A stretch of DNA of 64,000 nt from Paratinospora sagittata (GCA_035771175.1 CM069608.1:26852519-26916518); one strand, 5' to 3'. Shown: positions 47,018-58,373, counted from the stretch's first letter. Numbers and translations are program-made. The notes: generated by a model from the sequence alone, not told the origin.

Positions 47018-47709
47018 TTAAAATTGCTTCAATCTTGAAGGATCTACTTCAATGTCATTGCCTAAAACCACATGGCCTAGGAATTGAACTCGCTTCGCCC
47101 AGAATTCGCATTTACTCAACTTTGCATACAGTTGGTGGCTTCTTAAGGTCTTGAGGACTATTTTTAGATGTATCTTATGGTTTTCCTCGGTTGAGGAGTA
47201 TATCAAGATGTCGTAGTGACCGTACGGTTTTCCTCGGTTTTCCTCGGTTGAGGAGTATGGTTTTCCTCGGTTGAGGAGTTTAGCAAATCCATGAATGCAG
47301 CAGGCGCATTTGTTAGACCAAACGGCATAACCAAGAACTCGTAGTGACCGTACCTAGTTCTGAATGTCGTCTTGGTAATGTCCGACTCTCAGATCCGGAG
47401 TTGGTGATAATCGGACCGTAAATCAATCTTAGAGAAGTATTTGGCATCTCTAAGTTGGTCGAACAAGTCATCGATCCTGGGCAACGAATATCTGTTCTTG
47501 ATGGTAACGTTATTCAACTTGCGATAATCGATGCAAAGTCGTAACGAACCATCCTTTTTACGAACAAACAGAACTGGAGCGCCCCAGGGTGATGAACACT
47601 TTCTGATGAAGCCATTACTCTCTAATTCCTTCAGTTGTTTGTCTAATTTGACCAGCTCGACATTTGACATTATGTATGGTGGAATTGAGATAGGCTCTGT
47701 CTCAGGCAT
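47018..47709 (-). pseudogene. Chromovirus reverse transcriptase, scrambled at the active site
   Basis: The N-terminal part (47389-47709) reads [33 protein letters not shown] and [12 protein letters not shown]. The C-terminal part (47018-47206) reads [16 protein letters not shown]. Between them, at about 47205-47290, where the VDD box should lie, the DNA holds three copies of GGTTTTCCTCGG and a displaced copy of CGTAGTGACCGTAC that also occurs at 47340. The catalytic box is lost. Confidence 0.85.
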
Positions 47710-47934
47710 GAGGTTGATTTCAAAATTGAATTCTCGAACAGGCGGTAGACCATGAAGGTCATTTAGAAAAACTGTTAGGAATTCTGATATTACCGGGACA
47801 TCGTGTACTTTGAGAGGGTACAGTGCTGGTGATTCATTTTCTTTACTAAGGGATAGAGCTCGAAGTTGTGCCTTGAGAAGTGCAACTGTTGATTTGTGTA
47901 TCCATTTCCTTGTTCCTTGAATCTTGACAAACTC

Positions 47935-48545
47935 TCATGTAGGCAAGGTGAACTGAACTTGCTTCTTCATACATTCGATCTTTGCATTCAGTGGTGCTAG
48001 CCAGTCCATGCCGAGGATGATGTCGAAGTCTTCAATATCCATCACAAAAAGATCTGCATATATTATATGTTCTGACATTCGAAGTTCACATCGAGAACAC
48101 TGCAAATTTACGTCAGTACCAAATCCGAACGGTGATGTGACATGGAGTGTGATGTATGTGGGTTCAGGATGCAGGCCTAAATGTCTTACCAATGCCGACG
48201 ATATAAAAGAATGCGTAGCACCTGAATCAAACAAAGCATGCACCATTGTATTGAACAAAGGAAAGGTACCTTCAACTACATTGTTGTCTGGGATGAGTTG
48301 TTGAGCGATGGCAAATGCTTTGCCCTGATTCCGTTGACCCAAGTTCTGCTGGTTCTGCCTGGGTTGGGCATCAGCAACAGGTGGTGCTTGTTGGACTGGA
48401 ACAACGGGGATAGGTTGTTGCAGGTGCGGACAGGCATATTTTACATGGCCCTTCTGGCTGCAGTTGAAACACGTCGGCTGATACTGCGGATGGTTCTGTT
48501 GGCCATGCTGATTGTTCTGTTGGCCATGCTGATTGTGGGTCAACG
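47935..48545 (-). pseudogene. Chromovirus gag knuckle and protease
   Basis: The minus strand carries a zinc knuckle CFNCSQKGHVKYACPH, a protease active site LFDSGATHSFIS and FDIILGMDWLAPL. The region starts abruptly at the junction with the LTR stub, in a short repeated NQHGQQ stretch, and lacks the gag domain. Confidence 0.88.
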
Positions 48546-48777
48546 GAACTTCGTCGTATCGCACCGAGAGTCTCAAACAGAAAAGAACTCAGAATGAGTG
48601 AAAAGATGAGGAAAAAATCACTACAGAAGGTGATTTGGTATGAGAAAATGAGGAGGAGAGGGTTCCTTATATAGGAATATTGGCGTTTGAACGAACGTCC
48701 GAGCAGCTGCCCGAACGTCAAGGGCATTTTTGCCCAAACGAATTTTTTTTTTTTTTTTGTGAAATACAGGTATTACA
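48546..48777 (-). repeat. Chromovirus 5' LTR stub
   Basis: These about 232 bases match 44038-44249 (GAACTTCGTCGTATCGCACC near the break). Only the U3 and TATA part is left. The break joins it to the gag knuckle, and the outer end is intact with its TAACC duplication. Confidence 0.88.
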
Positions 48778-51716
48778 TAACCTTACTAAATAAATAATGT
48801 GAATTGAACGGAAATAATAACCTTATGATATAAACAAGGTTAAGTAATGAAATTAGAATAATATCCTTAGTAAATAATTAAGGTTAATTTGAGAAAATAA
48901 CCTTTTTTGGGTGAATAGGGTAAATAATGTGCATTAATGACTTTATGAGATAAATAAGGTTGATTAAATTGAGGAAATTACTTTATTATATTAGTAAAGG
49001 AAATAATAATCTTATCATATGAATAATTAGAACAATAACCTTATTAGAAAAGAAGGTTAACCTTATTAGACAAATAAGATTAATTAAGGTACATTAATTA
49101 TGAAAATTACCTTATATTATATGATTAATAAGGTGAATTTATGAATTATAAAATATTAAACTCCATAATATACACATATATGTATTAATCCGTTAAAATC
49201 ATACTCAAATTATATAGGCAGATGTGATTGGTTGGTTATATTCACTTATGGACATATGTTGATTAATACATATATCAACAAGGTATATTGTATTTATAAA
49301 CCACATAATATATGTGGGTCAAGCATGAGTATTAAAATGACCATGTAGATTAAATAAACTTTAATGAAAAGGGTTATCTGGAATGATGAGGCTTAATCAT
49401 TTGGGCTAATTTAAAAGCATAACTTTGAGTAAGAATGATATATATATTCATGTATGGACATAAATGGATATTATAACATGTATATGGGTACATATCTAAA
49501 TATAAGAAGTAAATATTAAAGAGTTAAGGGGCATATATTATTTGAACTAATAAATGAGCATATATTATATTATAAAATAATAAGATTTTTTATTACTTGG
49601 GAAGCAAGAAAAAGCAAGAACCGTTTCTTGCTTCCCAAGCATGCCTACGCTTATTTAAAGCTCACAAATGAGCTTTGAAGCTCATTTTCATCTTGAGCTT
49701 CATCTCCCGTGAAAGGGAGCCGTGGGCTCCGAGAAAGGAATGAGAGGAAAGAAGAGAAAGCAAGAAAGGGAGAAAGAAGGAAATGCTCGTTGTGTCCGCG
49801 AGCTTGATCTAGGTGCCGTAGAATTTTGATTTTCGTGTATAGAAGGATAAATGTAAGAGGTGGGATGATTCCCGAGATTTGCTCGTATTACTCATTTTCA
49901 CAGTGTTGTATTTATCCTACATTATGTACTCATTTTTGCATATGAATTTGGGTGTGATTGGCTCATGCTATGTGTTAAATGCGATCATTGAGTTTTGATT
50001 TATCCTACTTGGTGCAAAAGAAATTATTCGTGCACATGTGTTCTATACATATTCTTGTGCACGTGCTTTTCATATTTGTGAATTTTAATGTTATAATTGT
50101 TGCATTTGTGATGCGTATTTGTTATGGTTGAATTATATACTATCGATAGGTTTAATGCGTGAGAACTATTGGATATGACCATTGGGATTTTAGCTCACCT
50201 CTTTATATTTTTCAGGATATGAAAATGCTATGTGGATCTCGTGCACGTGAAGCATGTGGAGCAGACATCAACTTTGATCTAGGAGATTGTATATAAGTTC
50301 TGCTGCATAAAAATGTGTAAACTATACCATATATATTTTTATAATTATTCTAATAAATTTTAAATATTGCTTAAAGATCGGAGTTGAGGTCCAAATAATG
50401 TAACACTTCAGTTTTGTAATTTGGTGAAAATTGGGGTGTTACATTCGTGTCTGGCCCTTCAAACCCTTCAGCCATTCCTGATCGTCCCCCATCCAAGTTG
50501 AGGAAGGCTCCATCTCCACCCGTGTCAAATGAGGATAAATTGTTGCTTCCTCGACAACGGTTAGTTTGGAAGTCTCATAGCCCCATTTTCGCTCAATCGA
50601 GCAGGGTTGGTTCTGATCTGCTGCTCTCTGAACCTATGTGCAGCCCAACTCCGTCATCAGGGAAAGGAAAAAGAAAGCCTTGTCGAGTTCTTCTCCTCAA
50701 AAGAAGAAGAAGGCTCATTGTCCTGGGCCTAAGGATCTTATTTCTATGGAGGAGGTTGAAGACTGTGTTGAGTACGTGAACCGAAATACCAAGGTAAGCA
50801 TCAAGAGCGGGAGGGCTCAGGAGATCTAGGGATCAGACTTAGACCCTTTGTGGGATGATGCAGTTGTTCAACTCACTCAAGTGATTTCATTTACTTGTTG
50901 GTTTTCATATGACTTTGGTTTTGGGATTATAACCTGTGTCATTCGTTTGCAAGTGACTTATGCAATGAACATTGCCTAGGACAAGTCGAACGTGAGATTG
51001 AGGGAGGTGCAGGACGATTGCAACTAATGCTTGTCCAAGAAATGGAGGTTGGTCAAGGAGCATGCTGCCAAGGTTGCCAAGAGTGAGAAGGATGTTGCTA
51101 CAGCCCGTCTGGAGGTGAAACGTGACAAAGCGGACGAAGGCAGGAAGGATTTGAGGTCGGAGATCGTGCATCTTCGTCTTAAATGGGATCTTAGCTTCCT
51201 AAATGATGATTATGCAAGGACGAGGGGCGACAATTAAAGGCCTTGGTCATGAAAGCTTTTATTTTTCATTGGTTAAAAATATGTTTTATTCTGGTTGTGT
51301 GCTGGTTTTGTTTAATAGGTCAGGTGTTTTTAGCCCCAACTCTATTGATGAATTGGTGGCGTAATAATTATTGGCGCCTGTGGATTTGTACTATTAATTT
51401 AATTTTGTTGTGTGCTTGCTAAAGTGATCTCTATTGAGTGTGTGAGCATGTTTAATCATGTGTTCTAGTATTTCTACCACTTATCCCTTAATTATGTTGG
51501 GGCTGAGCTAGTTCCTTCACGATCAGCTTTGGCCTTTTTTCGAAGAGTCGTTGTCATCCCATTACTATTAGTTGGATGATTTTGCGAGGACACCGGTCGA
51601 GGCTCTTTGGTCGTTTCATTCCTTGATGCCTATCCTTACTCTTGCATTGCGTATAAAGGGTCGCGACCTTCATTGTCTTGAGGTGCTGGGCTCATAGATA
51701 TCCGTAGTTTTTGCTA

Positions 51717-52498
51717 CTTGGTGCGTACAACTCATGCTTAGCCTATGGCCTTTACTACTTAGGGTGTACAACTCACATTTGGCCTGTGGCCTTTGTTATC
51801 TGGGGTGTATAGCTCACACTTGGCCTATGGCCTTTGCTATTTAGGGTGTACAACTCACACTTGATTTGGGGTGTACAGCTCATACTTGGCCTATGGCCTC
51901 TGCTATTTAGGGTATAAGCTCACATTTGGCCTATGGCTTTCGTTATTTGGGGTGTACAGCTCACACTTGGCCTATAGCATTTGCTATTTAGGGAGTATAG
52001 GTCACATTTAGCATGTGGCCTTTGCTATTTAAGGTGTACAACTCACACTTGACCTGAGGCCTTTGCTATTTAGGGTGTACAGCTCACACTTGGGATGTGG
52101 TCTCTGCTATATGGGGTGTACAACTCACATTTGGCCTATGGCCTTTGCTATTTTGGGTGTACAACTCACACTTGGCCTTTGCCTTTGCTATTTGGGGTGT
52201 ACAGCTCACACTTGGCCTCTGACCTTTGTTATTTAGGGTGTACAACTCACATTTGGCCTGTGGCCTTTGTTATTTGGGGTATACAACTCACACTTAGTCT
52301 GTGGCCTTTACTATTTTGGGGTGTACAACTTACATTTGGTTTGTGACCTCTGTTGTTTGGGGTGTACAGCTCGCACTTGGCATGTGGCCTCTGCTATTTG
52401 GGGTATACAACTCACTTTTGGCCTATGGCCTTTGCTATTTGGGGTGTACTGCACACTTGGCATGTGGCCTTTGCTATTTGGGTTGTACATTTCACACT
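51717..52498 (+). repeat. Minisatellite, 41-bp unit, about 19 copies
   Basis: Tandem repeats with the consensus CACTTGGCCTATGGCCTTTG followed by CTATTTGGGGTGTACAGCT run for about 780 bp with one short unit near 51859. The array follows the C-terminal exon of the antisense ORF within the Tat-like element. Frames run through it only because the unit lacks stops in some registers; I do not regard it as coding. Confidence 0.93.
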
Positions 52499-52707
52499 AA
52501 CACAAAGCACTTGGTTGGGATGTTTGGATCTTGTGAATAAATCATTTATTTATTTCATCAAGTACATCGTTGGACCTTATTAAGGTTTTTATTTATTGGT
52601 CCCTAATACATCACATTGCTAGAAAAGCGTGACTTCCAATCTTTAAGGGTTTGTCATATCCCGATCCCTTGGTCATTTTGTCCCATTGCACATCTGTCGG
52701 TGGTTGG

Positions 52708-53210
52708 TTATGTTCTTCCTTTCCGCAGAGCTAGAGCGTAGCACTCCCTCGACTCCTTTTGGTCACCTTGCACGATCCTGGTTTCCTCTCCTACAAGGAA
52801 CTTCATGGTCAAGTGATATGTTGAGGCGACTGCTTTTAAGGCGTTAAGGGTCGGACGCCCAATGATCCCATTGAAGATGGACGGGCAGTCCACAACTAGG
52901 AAATTGGTCATGACCGTTGACTGGAACAGGAACTCTCCTATTGTCAGAGGTAGGGTTATCATTCTATTAGGGTTGACGGAACACCGATAAACCCAATCAA
53001 AAGAGTTATAGAAGGTTGTAAGCAAGAATTGTGAATGTTCATATGCTAAAAGGTTGAACTAAACAAGATGTTTACCAAACTTCCCCCGTTGAAAAGCAAC
53101 TTGTGGACTTTGGTGTCGTTTAAGGTTGCTAACTTCTCATCCAGGTCAGTACTACAACATGCTAACCTGGAGTTTTTCCACGTTGATCCGAGCGTTACAG
53201 CGAAGGGTGC
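52708..53210 (-). pseudogene. Tat-like protease-region remnant
   Basis: The minus strand reads LLFNGGSLVNILF (a protease-like site with Asn for the usual Asp) near 53075-53110. The frame 53025-52708 follows with RMITLPLTIGEF, NFLVVDCPSIFNGIIGRPTLN and YHLTMKFLVGE, which is the region downstream of the protease in Tat-type gag-pol. RT and everything after it are absent. Confidence 0.75.
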
Positions 53211-53247
53211 GTTGTCCAGCTTGGCAGGGTGAGAAACTAGTCCAACA

Positions 53248-53727
53248 AATTCTATAGGAGAAAAAATACAAGTGTAGAGAGTTGGAAGTTTAGAGCATAC
53301 CTTTTCCTAGAGAGTGTGGCCCCTTTTTATAGTTGAGGAGGGAAATCCCCCGCTTTTAATGTTGTTTTCCGTCATAGGAATGATTCGCGTCCTTTCCTTA
53401 TCAAGATTTGGTTAGCGATTTTGTGCATTGGGATCTACATGTGGTTTGATCGAGCGCACGATTTCAGTGGATTGGGTTTAGGAAAACTCCCTTTGGTTGT
53501 GGTATGGTCTTAGTCGCAATGGAGGAATCTTCGATCGGGGCCGAAGGGATGCACTCGGTCGTGGCCGAAGGGATGCTCTCGGCCATTGCTGAGCGGGTGT
53601 CCTTAGTCGTAGCTAAGGGCACTTGTCCTCGGCCTCAGGAGGACTTTCTTGATCCGGTCTGGGTAGCTCCCGACCTACCTTTACGCCTTCTGTTCATTCT
53701 TTCCTTTGTCTCTTTTTGGGTGTAACA
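53248..53727 (-). repeat. Tat-like 5' LTR, truncated
   Basis: It matches the 3' LTR from 41225 down to about 40763, including the TATA box (about 53322-53334), but the U5 end and primer site are missing: homology stops at ATTCTATAGGAG. The outer terminus and AAAAT duplication are intact. Confidence 0.82.
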
Positions 53728-53739
53728 AAAATTAATTTT

Positions 53740-56207
53740 AAAGAAGAGAATCAAGGAGGGAATCAAGGAAGTGCTAGAAAGAGGTGAGTAGAGAGAAAGG
53801 AAAGAAGAAGAGAAAGAAAAGAAGAGAAAGGAAAGAAGAAGAGAAAGAATGAGAGAGTTGCAGGAGAAAGATCCCTGCGACATTTTCATCAAAGAGGTGG
53901 ATCTTTGGAATATATGGTCGGATTGAGCTCAAACTTTGTCACCAAGTTCGTAGCTTATGGTTATTCATTCTGGTCGGTGGAGATCTTGATCAGAGGTTTC
54001 GTCTAAGAGATCTAACCTCTCAAACAAAGCTGGTCGGAAAGTCTGGATTTCTCGCGCCGTTTCGCTTAAACTTGTAGTACTCCTCCATCTACCGTTGGAT
54101 GGATATAAAATTTGGGTATGTAGTGTACAATTGATATATCTGCATTCTGAACGGCGAAGATCTGGATTAGCGGTTTTCTGAGAGATCTAACCTCTGAAAC
54201 AAAGATGGTCGGAAAGTCTGGATTTCTGGTGCCGTTTCGCTCAAACTTGTAGATCTCCTCAATCTACCGTTGGATGGATATAAAAGTTGGGTATGTAGTT
54301 TATAACTGATATTTCTGTATTCTGAACGGTGGAGATGTTTATACGTTTAGTACTTTGTGAGATATAGTCATCTGAGTTTGAGTATTTGCAGCAGGAAAGG
54401 AGAAATTGTCTAATTAGAGACTTGTTCATCAAAGATACTTATCTTTTCGGTCCACCGTTGGATTGGGCTGATATTTGGACAGAAGGTTTGTTTCTTCACA
54501 TAATTCAATCTGTACGGTTGATTTTGTGATTACATATTTCTGTTGGTAGCTTGATACATCTGAACAGAATAATACATGTGAAGAATTGGTAGGGTTGTTT
54601 GTATTAGACCTACATTTAGAATATGAACTTAGACCTTTCCAAATAGCTTGCATGTCAACTATGTTGACCTAGTTGCCATTGTTGATGAACCCATGATGCA
54701 AAATTAGTGATATACATGGCTGAACATGGTGACCTAGTGTAAATCGACAATATGGCCTAAGTATGGAAAATTTCATATTCTAGGGCTTTTGATGCTTTTG
54801 GCCTAGAATCATTGAATTGATGCAACTTATGTTTAATTAAGCATGATTAGGGTTGATTATGCTACTGATTTGGTGGTTGTGACCATATCGTGGGTTAGGC
54901 CTACTTGTGATCAAGTGACCCAATTTAAGCATGTTTATGCCTAAGGAATTGAAAATCAGTATTTTTGATTAATAGAATGGTTTATGAATGAGAACTATGC
55001 ATTAGAGGCCTAAGTCATCTGATTTGAGTTGAATGATGGGATTAGATGGGATTTAGGCCTATTATTTATATGTGGGCTGATTTAGGGTTGATGTGTACAT
55101 AGAAATTGATGTATGGTAGGATATTGATGTATGTTTCAGGATCTTGATTGAGTTGATTCGGTTCGGTGGTCGTGTGTGATTAAATACTCTCGCGAGGCTT
55201 GGTTGTGAGTAGACTTCATTTATGATTATATCTTTTATGTCATCATATCACTTATATATTGTATGTTGAAAGCATGAATGTGTTCTAATGTTTTGAATGA
55301 TGCATTGATTTGAGAAAACCTTATGACTTTGGTTGGGCCCATCTATCTGGCTAATAGGGGGACTTAACCTTGTCATAGGAGGGTTTTAGGAAAGGAAGAG
55401 ATTGGGGTCAACGGTACGGTGAAATAAACGTGCACTAGTAACCCAAAATAAACATGATTGGGATCAACGGTACGGTGAAATAGACGTATACTAGTAACCC
55501 AATGCATGTGGAATGTGGATCCAAATAGATAAGTTTTTACTTGCATCGAACTTATTATAAATGTTTGATATCTATATGTTATGAGCTTTTAAATCATGCT
55601 ACACATTGACATGCATACATGATATTTATTGATGAGTATTGATAGCATATCTGAATTCTATTCACTGGGCACCTTTGGCTCACCCTCATTTTCCTCTTTC
55701 AGGTCCTTCTGTCCCGAATAAGGGCAGAGTAGTTATATCTTGAGGGTCTTGCCTGCGAGAAAATCCAAAGCCTCGATGTGAGTTGAGAGGCATTTTGATT
55801 GAATTGTGTTTTAAATTATGAAGTATTATATTTTGGATTATGTAATTATAATACTTACCACATTGTAGTATGGGTGAGTTGGAATTTGTTAGATAGACCA
55901 TGTGGGCATATGACGGTTTTTATTTGTACCCACAATTTTGGACTTTATGTGTATGACAATTTTAATGGACTATAGGGATTATGATTTTATTTATGGTTCA
56001 TTTTTATGGATTATCTATTGTCTTGGATGATTAATACGGTGAGTAGTTTTGTTTAGTACCTTTTGATATTATGTCGTTGTTTGAGATAAGGCTCGTAGGG
56101 TCTCAACCACCTCACGGGTGTTGTGGAGTGGTCGGAGATGCCTACGCCGGGCGTCCCGCCCCGGCGTTCCCTGCGGGGTTGGTGGTCCGGGGAGCGGGGC
56201 CGCCACA
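53740..56207 (+). mobile_element. LTR-like element X, boundaries uncertain
   Basis: The stretch shows features of a long gypsy LTR: internal tandem repeats, a TTTGGCTCACCCTCATTTTC word near 55675 of the kind seen in chromovirus LTRs, and a GC-rich end GGGGCCGCCACA at 56207. No coding region is seen. Part of it (54806-55004) recurs inverted at 1-197. A clean TG start with a matching duplication of GAAGG was not found, so the left edge is an estimate. It separates Harbinger copy B from the N-terminal half of its ORF1. Confidence 0.55.
53968..54350 (+). repeat. Tandem duplication, about 187-bp unit
   Basis: Two copies start near 53968 and 54158, both with GAGATCTAACCTCT, GGTCGGAAAGTCTGGATTTC and CTACCGTTGGATGGATATAA. 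The unit does not keep an open frame. Confidence 0.85.
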
Positions 56208-56214
56208 GAAGGAG

Positions 56215-56638
56215 TTGATAATGATGATTGAAATGGAGACAACTCTTGTACAATGAATAATGAAGATGATTTTGATAGACCTCAGAGGGCAAGATCTGAT
56301 TGCACTAATACGAATAAAAGGGTGAAAAAAACATCAGTAGCCAAGAAATTATCAAATGCTTTAGAGAGCATTATTATACTATGCAGAGTTCTATCAACCA
56401 ACCAATCATACTTGATTCTCCTGCCTATACCATTGAAGAAGTGCTGCAAAAGGTTGAGGAGCTTCCTGGGATAACACGAGGTGATGAATTATATATGGTT
56501 GCACTTGAGCTTTTCGCGCGACGTCAATATAGAGAACTGTTTGGCAAGATGTCTGATGATAATATTCGTTTGGAATGACTTCAACGTATGAAAGAACAAC
56601 GTTTATTATTTCTGCTTAATATTGGTGCTCATCACTAA
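56215..56638 (+). pseudogene. Harbinger copy B ORF1, C-terminal part
   Basis: This matches the C-terminal half of copy A ORF1 (SVAKKLSNALESI, VEELPGITRGDELYMVALE, RRQYRELFGKMSDD). The N-terminal Myb/SANT part is missing; its place is taken by element X. Frameshifts split the remaining part. Confidence 0.72.
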
Positions 56639-56956
56639 GGGAGGATTTCTCGGAGTTTAGGATTTTATTTCTTTGATTTAGATAATAATTTGTTTATTGT
56701 TTTTTTATTTCATTTTAGATTTTTGAATAATGAATGTTTAAACTTATCCCATTTAGTGAAATTTCTTTTATGGAATAAAATTGTGTTTATTTGTTCTCAT
56801 TTATGTTATGAGACTTGGAAAGACTAATATTTAATGGATATTTTGTTTAATTCTATTTGTGTAATAAATTATTTATTTTTTTGAATTTGATCATTATTAT
56901 TCATTATATTCATTTTATTATCCAATGATGACATGTATAATTTTACTAGATTAAAA

Positions 56957-58330
56957 TGCAGTTGGAAAGTGATAATGAGTTAGAAGCTCAAATGAAAGAA
57001 AAATGTGATTTAGGTGATCATCAAGTTGCAGTTACACAAGTCGATAAATTAAAGATCATGCAACAATTGGCTTCTACAATTGGATTAATTTATGAATTGA
57101 ATTATATTTCAAAGGAGCCTTGTAAGACTTTTCCATTAACATGATGAATTTTTTTGTGCGAATTATTAAACGGTAATCCAATACGGTGTCAAGAACAATT
57201 TCAAATGAGTACAGATGTATTCATCAAACTATGCATTTTATTAGAAGAAAAATATAACTTGGCACATGGTAAAAGAATTAGGGTAGAAGAACAAGTAGCA
57301 ATGTTTCTTATGATTATTGGGGATAGACTTGGCAATAGTACGATTCAAGAGAGATTTCAACATTCTGGTGAAACTATGCATAAGTATTTTCATCATGTAC
57401 TGAGAGCTATAACAAAGATGGCTATTGATTGGATTAAACCATTTAGGAGCCAGAGTGATGGTGTGCATCGTTACATTTTTACAAATTCAAGATATTGTCC
57501 TTTCTTTAAGGTATATACATAACTGTTGGGACTTATTTATTGTTAGTTATTATTATTGTTTGACTAATTTTATTAATTTGTGGATAGAACTTCATTGGGG
57601 CAATTGATGGAACACATGTACGTGTAGCTTTACTGGAATCTGAAAATGTTCCATATATTGGTAGAAAAGGCTATTTAACACAAAACATAATGGTTGTTTG
57701 TAATTTTGATATGTGTTTCACGTTTGTATGGGCTGGTTGGGAAAGAAGTGCTTATGACACTCGAATTTTCTTAGATGTTATTCGAGACGGATCACTAAAT
57801 TTTTCACTTCCTCATGATGGTATATTTCTAATATCTTTAATTTAATCACTCATATTAATTTTTTGTTATTATATTAATTTTTATTTTTGTAAAGGTGAAT
57901 TTTATTTGGTCGATGCTGGATATCCAAATATGAAGGGATATCTTGCTCCTTTTAAAGGAGAAAGATATCACCTTGAGGAGTTTAGACATGGTCAATTACC
58001 TCAAAATGTGCAGGAGGAATTCAACCAAACTCACTCTTCATTAAGGTGTATTATTGAACGAACATTTGGAGTATGGAAAGAAAAATGACACATCCTTCAC
58101 AACATGCCTTCTTATGATATTAGATATCAAATTGATATTGTATTTGCTTCAATGACTATTCACAATTTCATTCGAAAAGAGACTATTGTAGATTTTCAAT
58201 TTCACGCATATGACATTAACCCTGATTACGTTCATCATGAAAATCCAGAAGTGACGAATACTGCTCATCATGGTCTAAGACAAATTAATGACGATAATGA
58301 CATGAGAAGAGTGCGAGAAAGAATTTGTTA

Positions 58331-58364
<34 letters not shown>

Positions 58365-58368
58365 TAAC
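56957..58368 (+). pseudogene. Harbinger copy B DDE transposase, nearly intact
   Basis: PIF/Harbinger transposase (DDE_Tnp_4 type) in three exons. Exon 1 (to 57510) has the helix-turn-helix-like RIRVEEQVAMFLMIIGDRLG and ERFQHSGETMHKYFH. Intron 1 is 57511-57587. Exon 2 (57588-57819) carries GAIDGTHV (Asp codon 57606-57608) and ERSAYDTRIF (Asp 57756-57758). Intron 2 is 57820-57894. Exon 3 has ERYHLEEFRHGQLPQN and IIERTFGVW (Glu 58056-58058). The introns have GT...AG ends and join in frame. All three catalytic acids are present. Stops at about 57142-57147 and 58086-58088 (TGA for tryptophan or glycine) disable it. Confidence 0.88.
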
Positions 58369-58373
58369 AAATT
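58322..58373. repeat. 52-bp perfect AT palindrome
   Basis: AATTTGTTATGAT, an alternating TA core, and ATCATAACAAATT form an exact inverted repeat without a spacer at the end of the transposase. Copy A has only a short related stretch here, so the palindrome arose or grew in this copy. Confidence 0.9.

Larger units (their letters stand above)
42909..48777 (-). mobile_element. Ty3/gypsy chromovirus, internally deleted and rearranged
   Basis: Perfect TAACC duplications (42904-42908 and 48778-48782) flank the element. On the minus strand it has a stub of 5' LTR (48546-48777), then gag knuckle and protease, RT, RNase H, integrase, chromodomain, polypurine tract and a complete 3' LTR (42909-44249). 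The rest of the 5' LTR, the primer site and the gag N-terminus are missing. The same family supplies the fragment at 196-2695, the solo LTR at 8534-9811 and the window-edge fragment at 63839. Confidence 0.94.
42710..50443 (+). mobile_element. Solo LTR interrupted by a chromovirus
   Basis: The outer parts (42710-42908 and 48778-50443) join into an LTR of about 1.86 kb that begins TGTAATACCCC and ends GGGGTGTTACA. Flanks TTCGA (42705-42709) and TTCGT (50444-50448) are a probable duplication with one change. A TTGGGATTTTAGCTCACC word near 50184 is typical of chromovirus LTRs. Removing it joins the antisense ORF. It is older than the chromovirus inside it. Confidence 0.82.
41894..51237 (+). pseudogene. 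Antisense gypsy-type 'transposase 28' ORF, multi-exon and interrupted
   Basis: On the strand opposite to the Tat-like element, a gene-like series of exons is seen. 41897-42130 holds MTPEGIHEVFHEFRVPST and YGFRLPLHPVLREFLAKL, split by tandem stops. 42095-42420 holds SSCGWYVATPHQHEKLIEG. A further exon lies at about 42464-42600. A proline/serine/lysine-rich part spans 50447-50829 and a charged coiled-coil C-terminus 50990-51237. This is the architecture of the plant protein family called putative gypsy-type transposon (Pfam PF04195), known as an extra ORF in Tat elements. A solo LTR interrupts it at 42710, right after an intron acceptor. Function unknown. Confidence 0.7.
40591..53727 (-). mobile_element. 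Tat-like Ty3/gypsy derivative with nested insertions
   Basis: The element is delimited by TGTTTTAGCC at 40591 and GGGTGTAACA ending at 53727, with perfect AAAAT duplications (40586-40590 and 53728-53732). Of its own sequence it keeps a full 3' LTR, a truncated 5' LTR, a protease-region remnant and an antisense multi-exon ORF with a minisatellite. RT and integrase are absent. The solo LTR 42710-50443, itself holding the chromovirus 42909-48777, accounts for 7.7 kb. It belongs to the Tat group by its protease-region likeness (VVDCPSIFNGIIGRPTLN) and by the antisense ORF. Confidence 0.85.

Noticed and set aside
52095..52583. Overlapping frames of about 80 codons with repeated GVYNSHLA-like peptides
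   Set aside because: They are readings through the 41-bp minisatellite; the unit is not a multiple of three and the peptide is not conserved.
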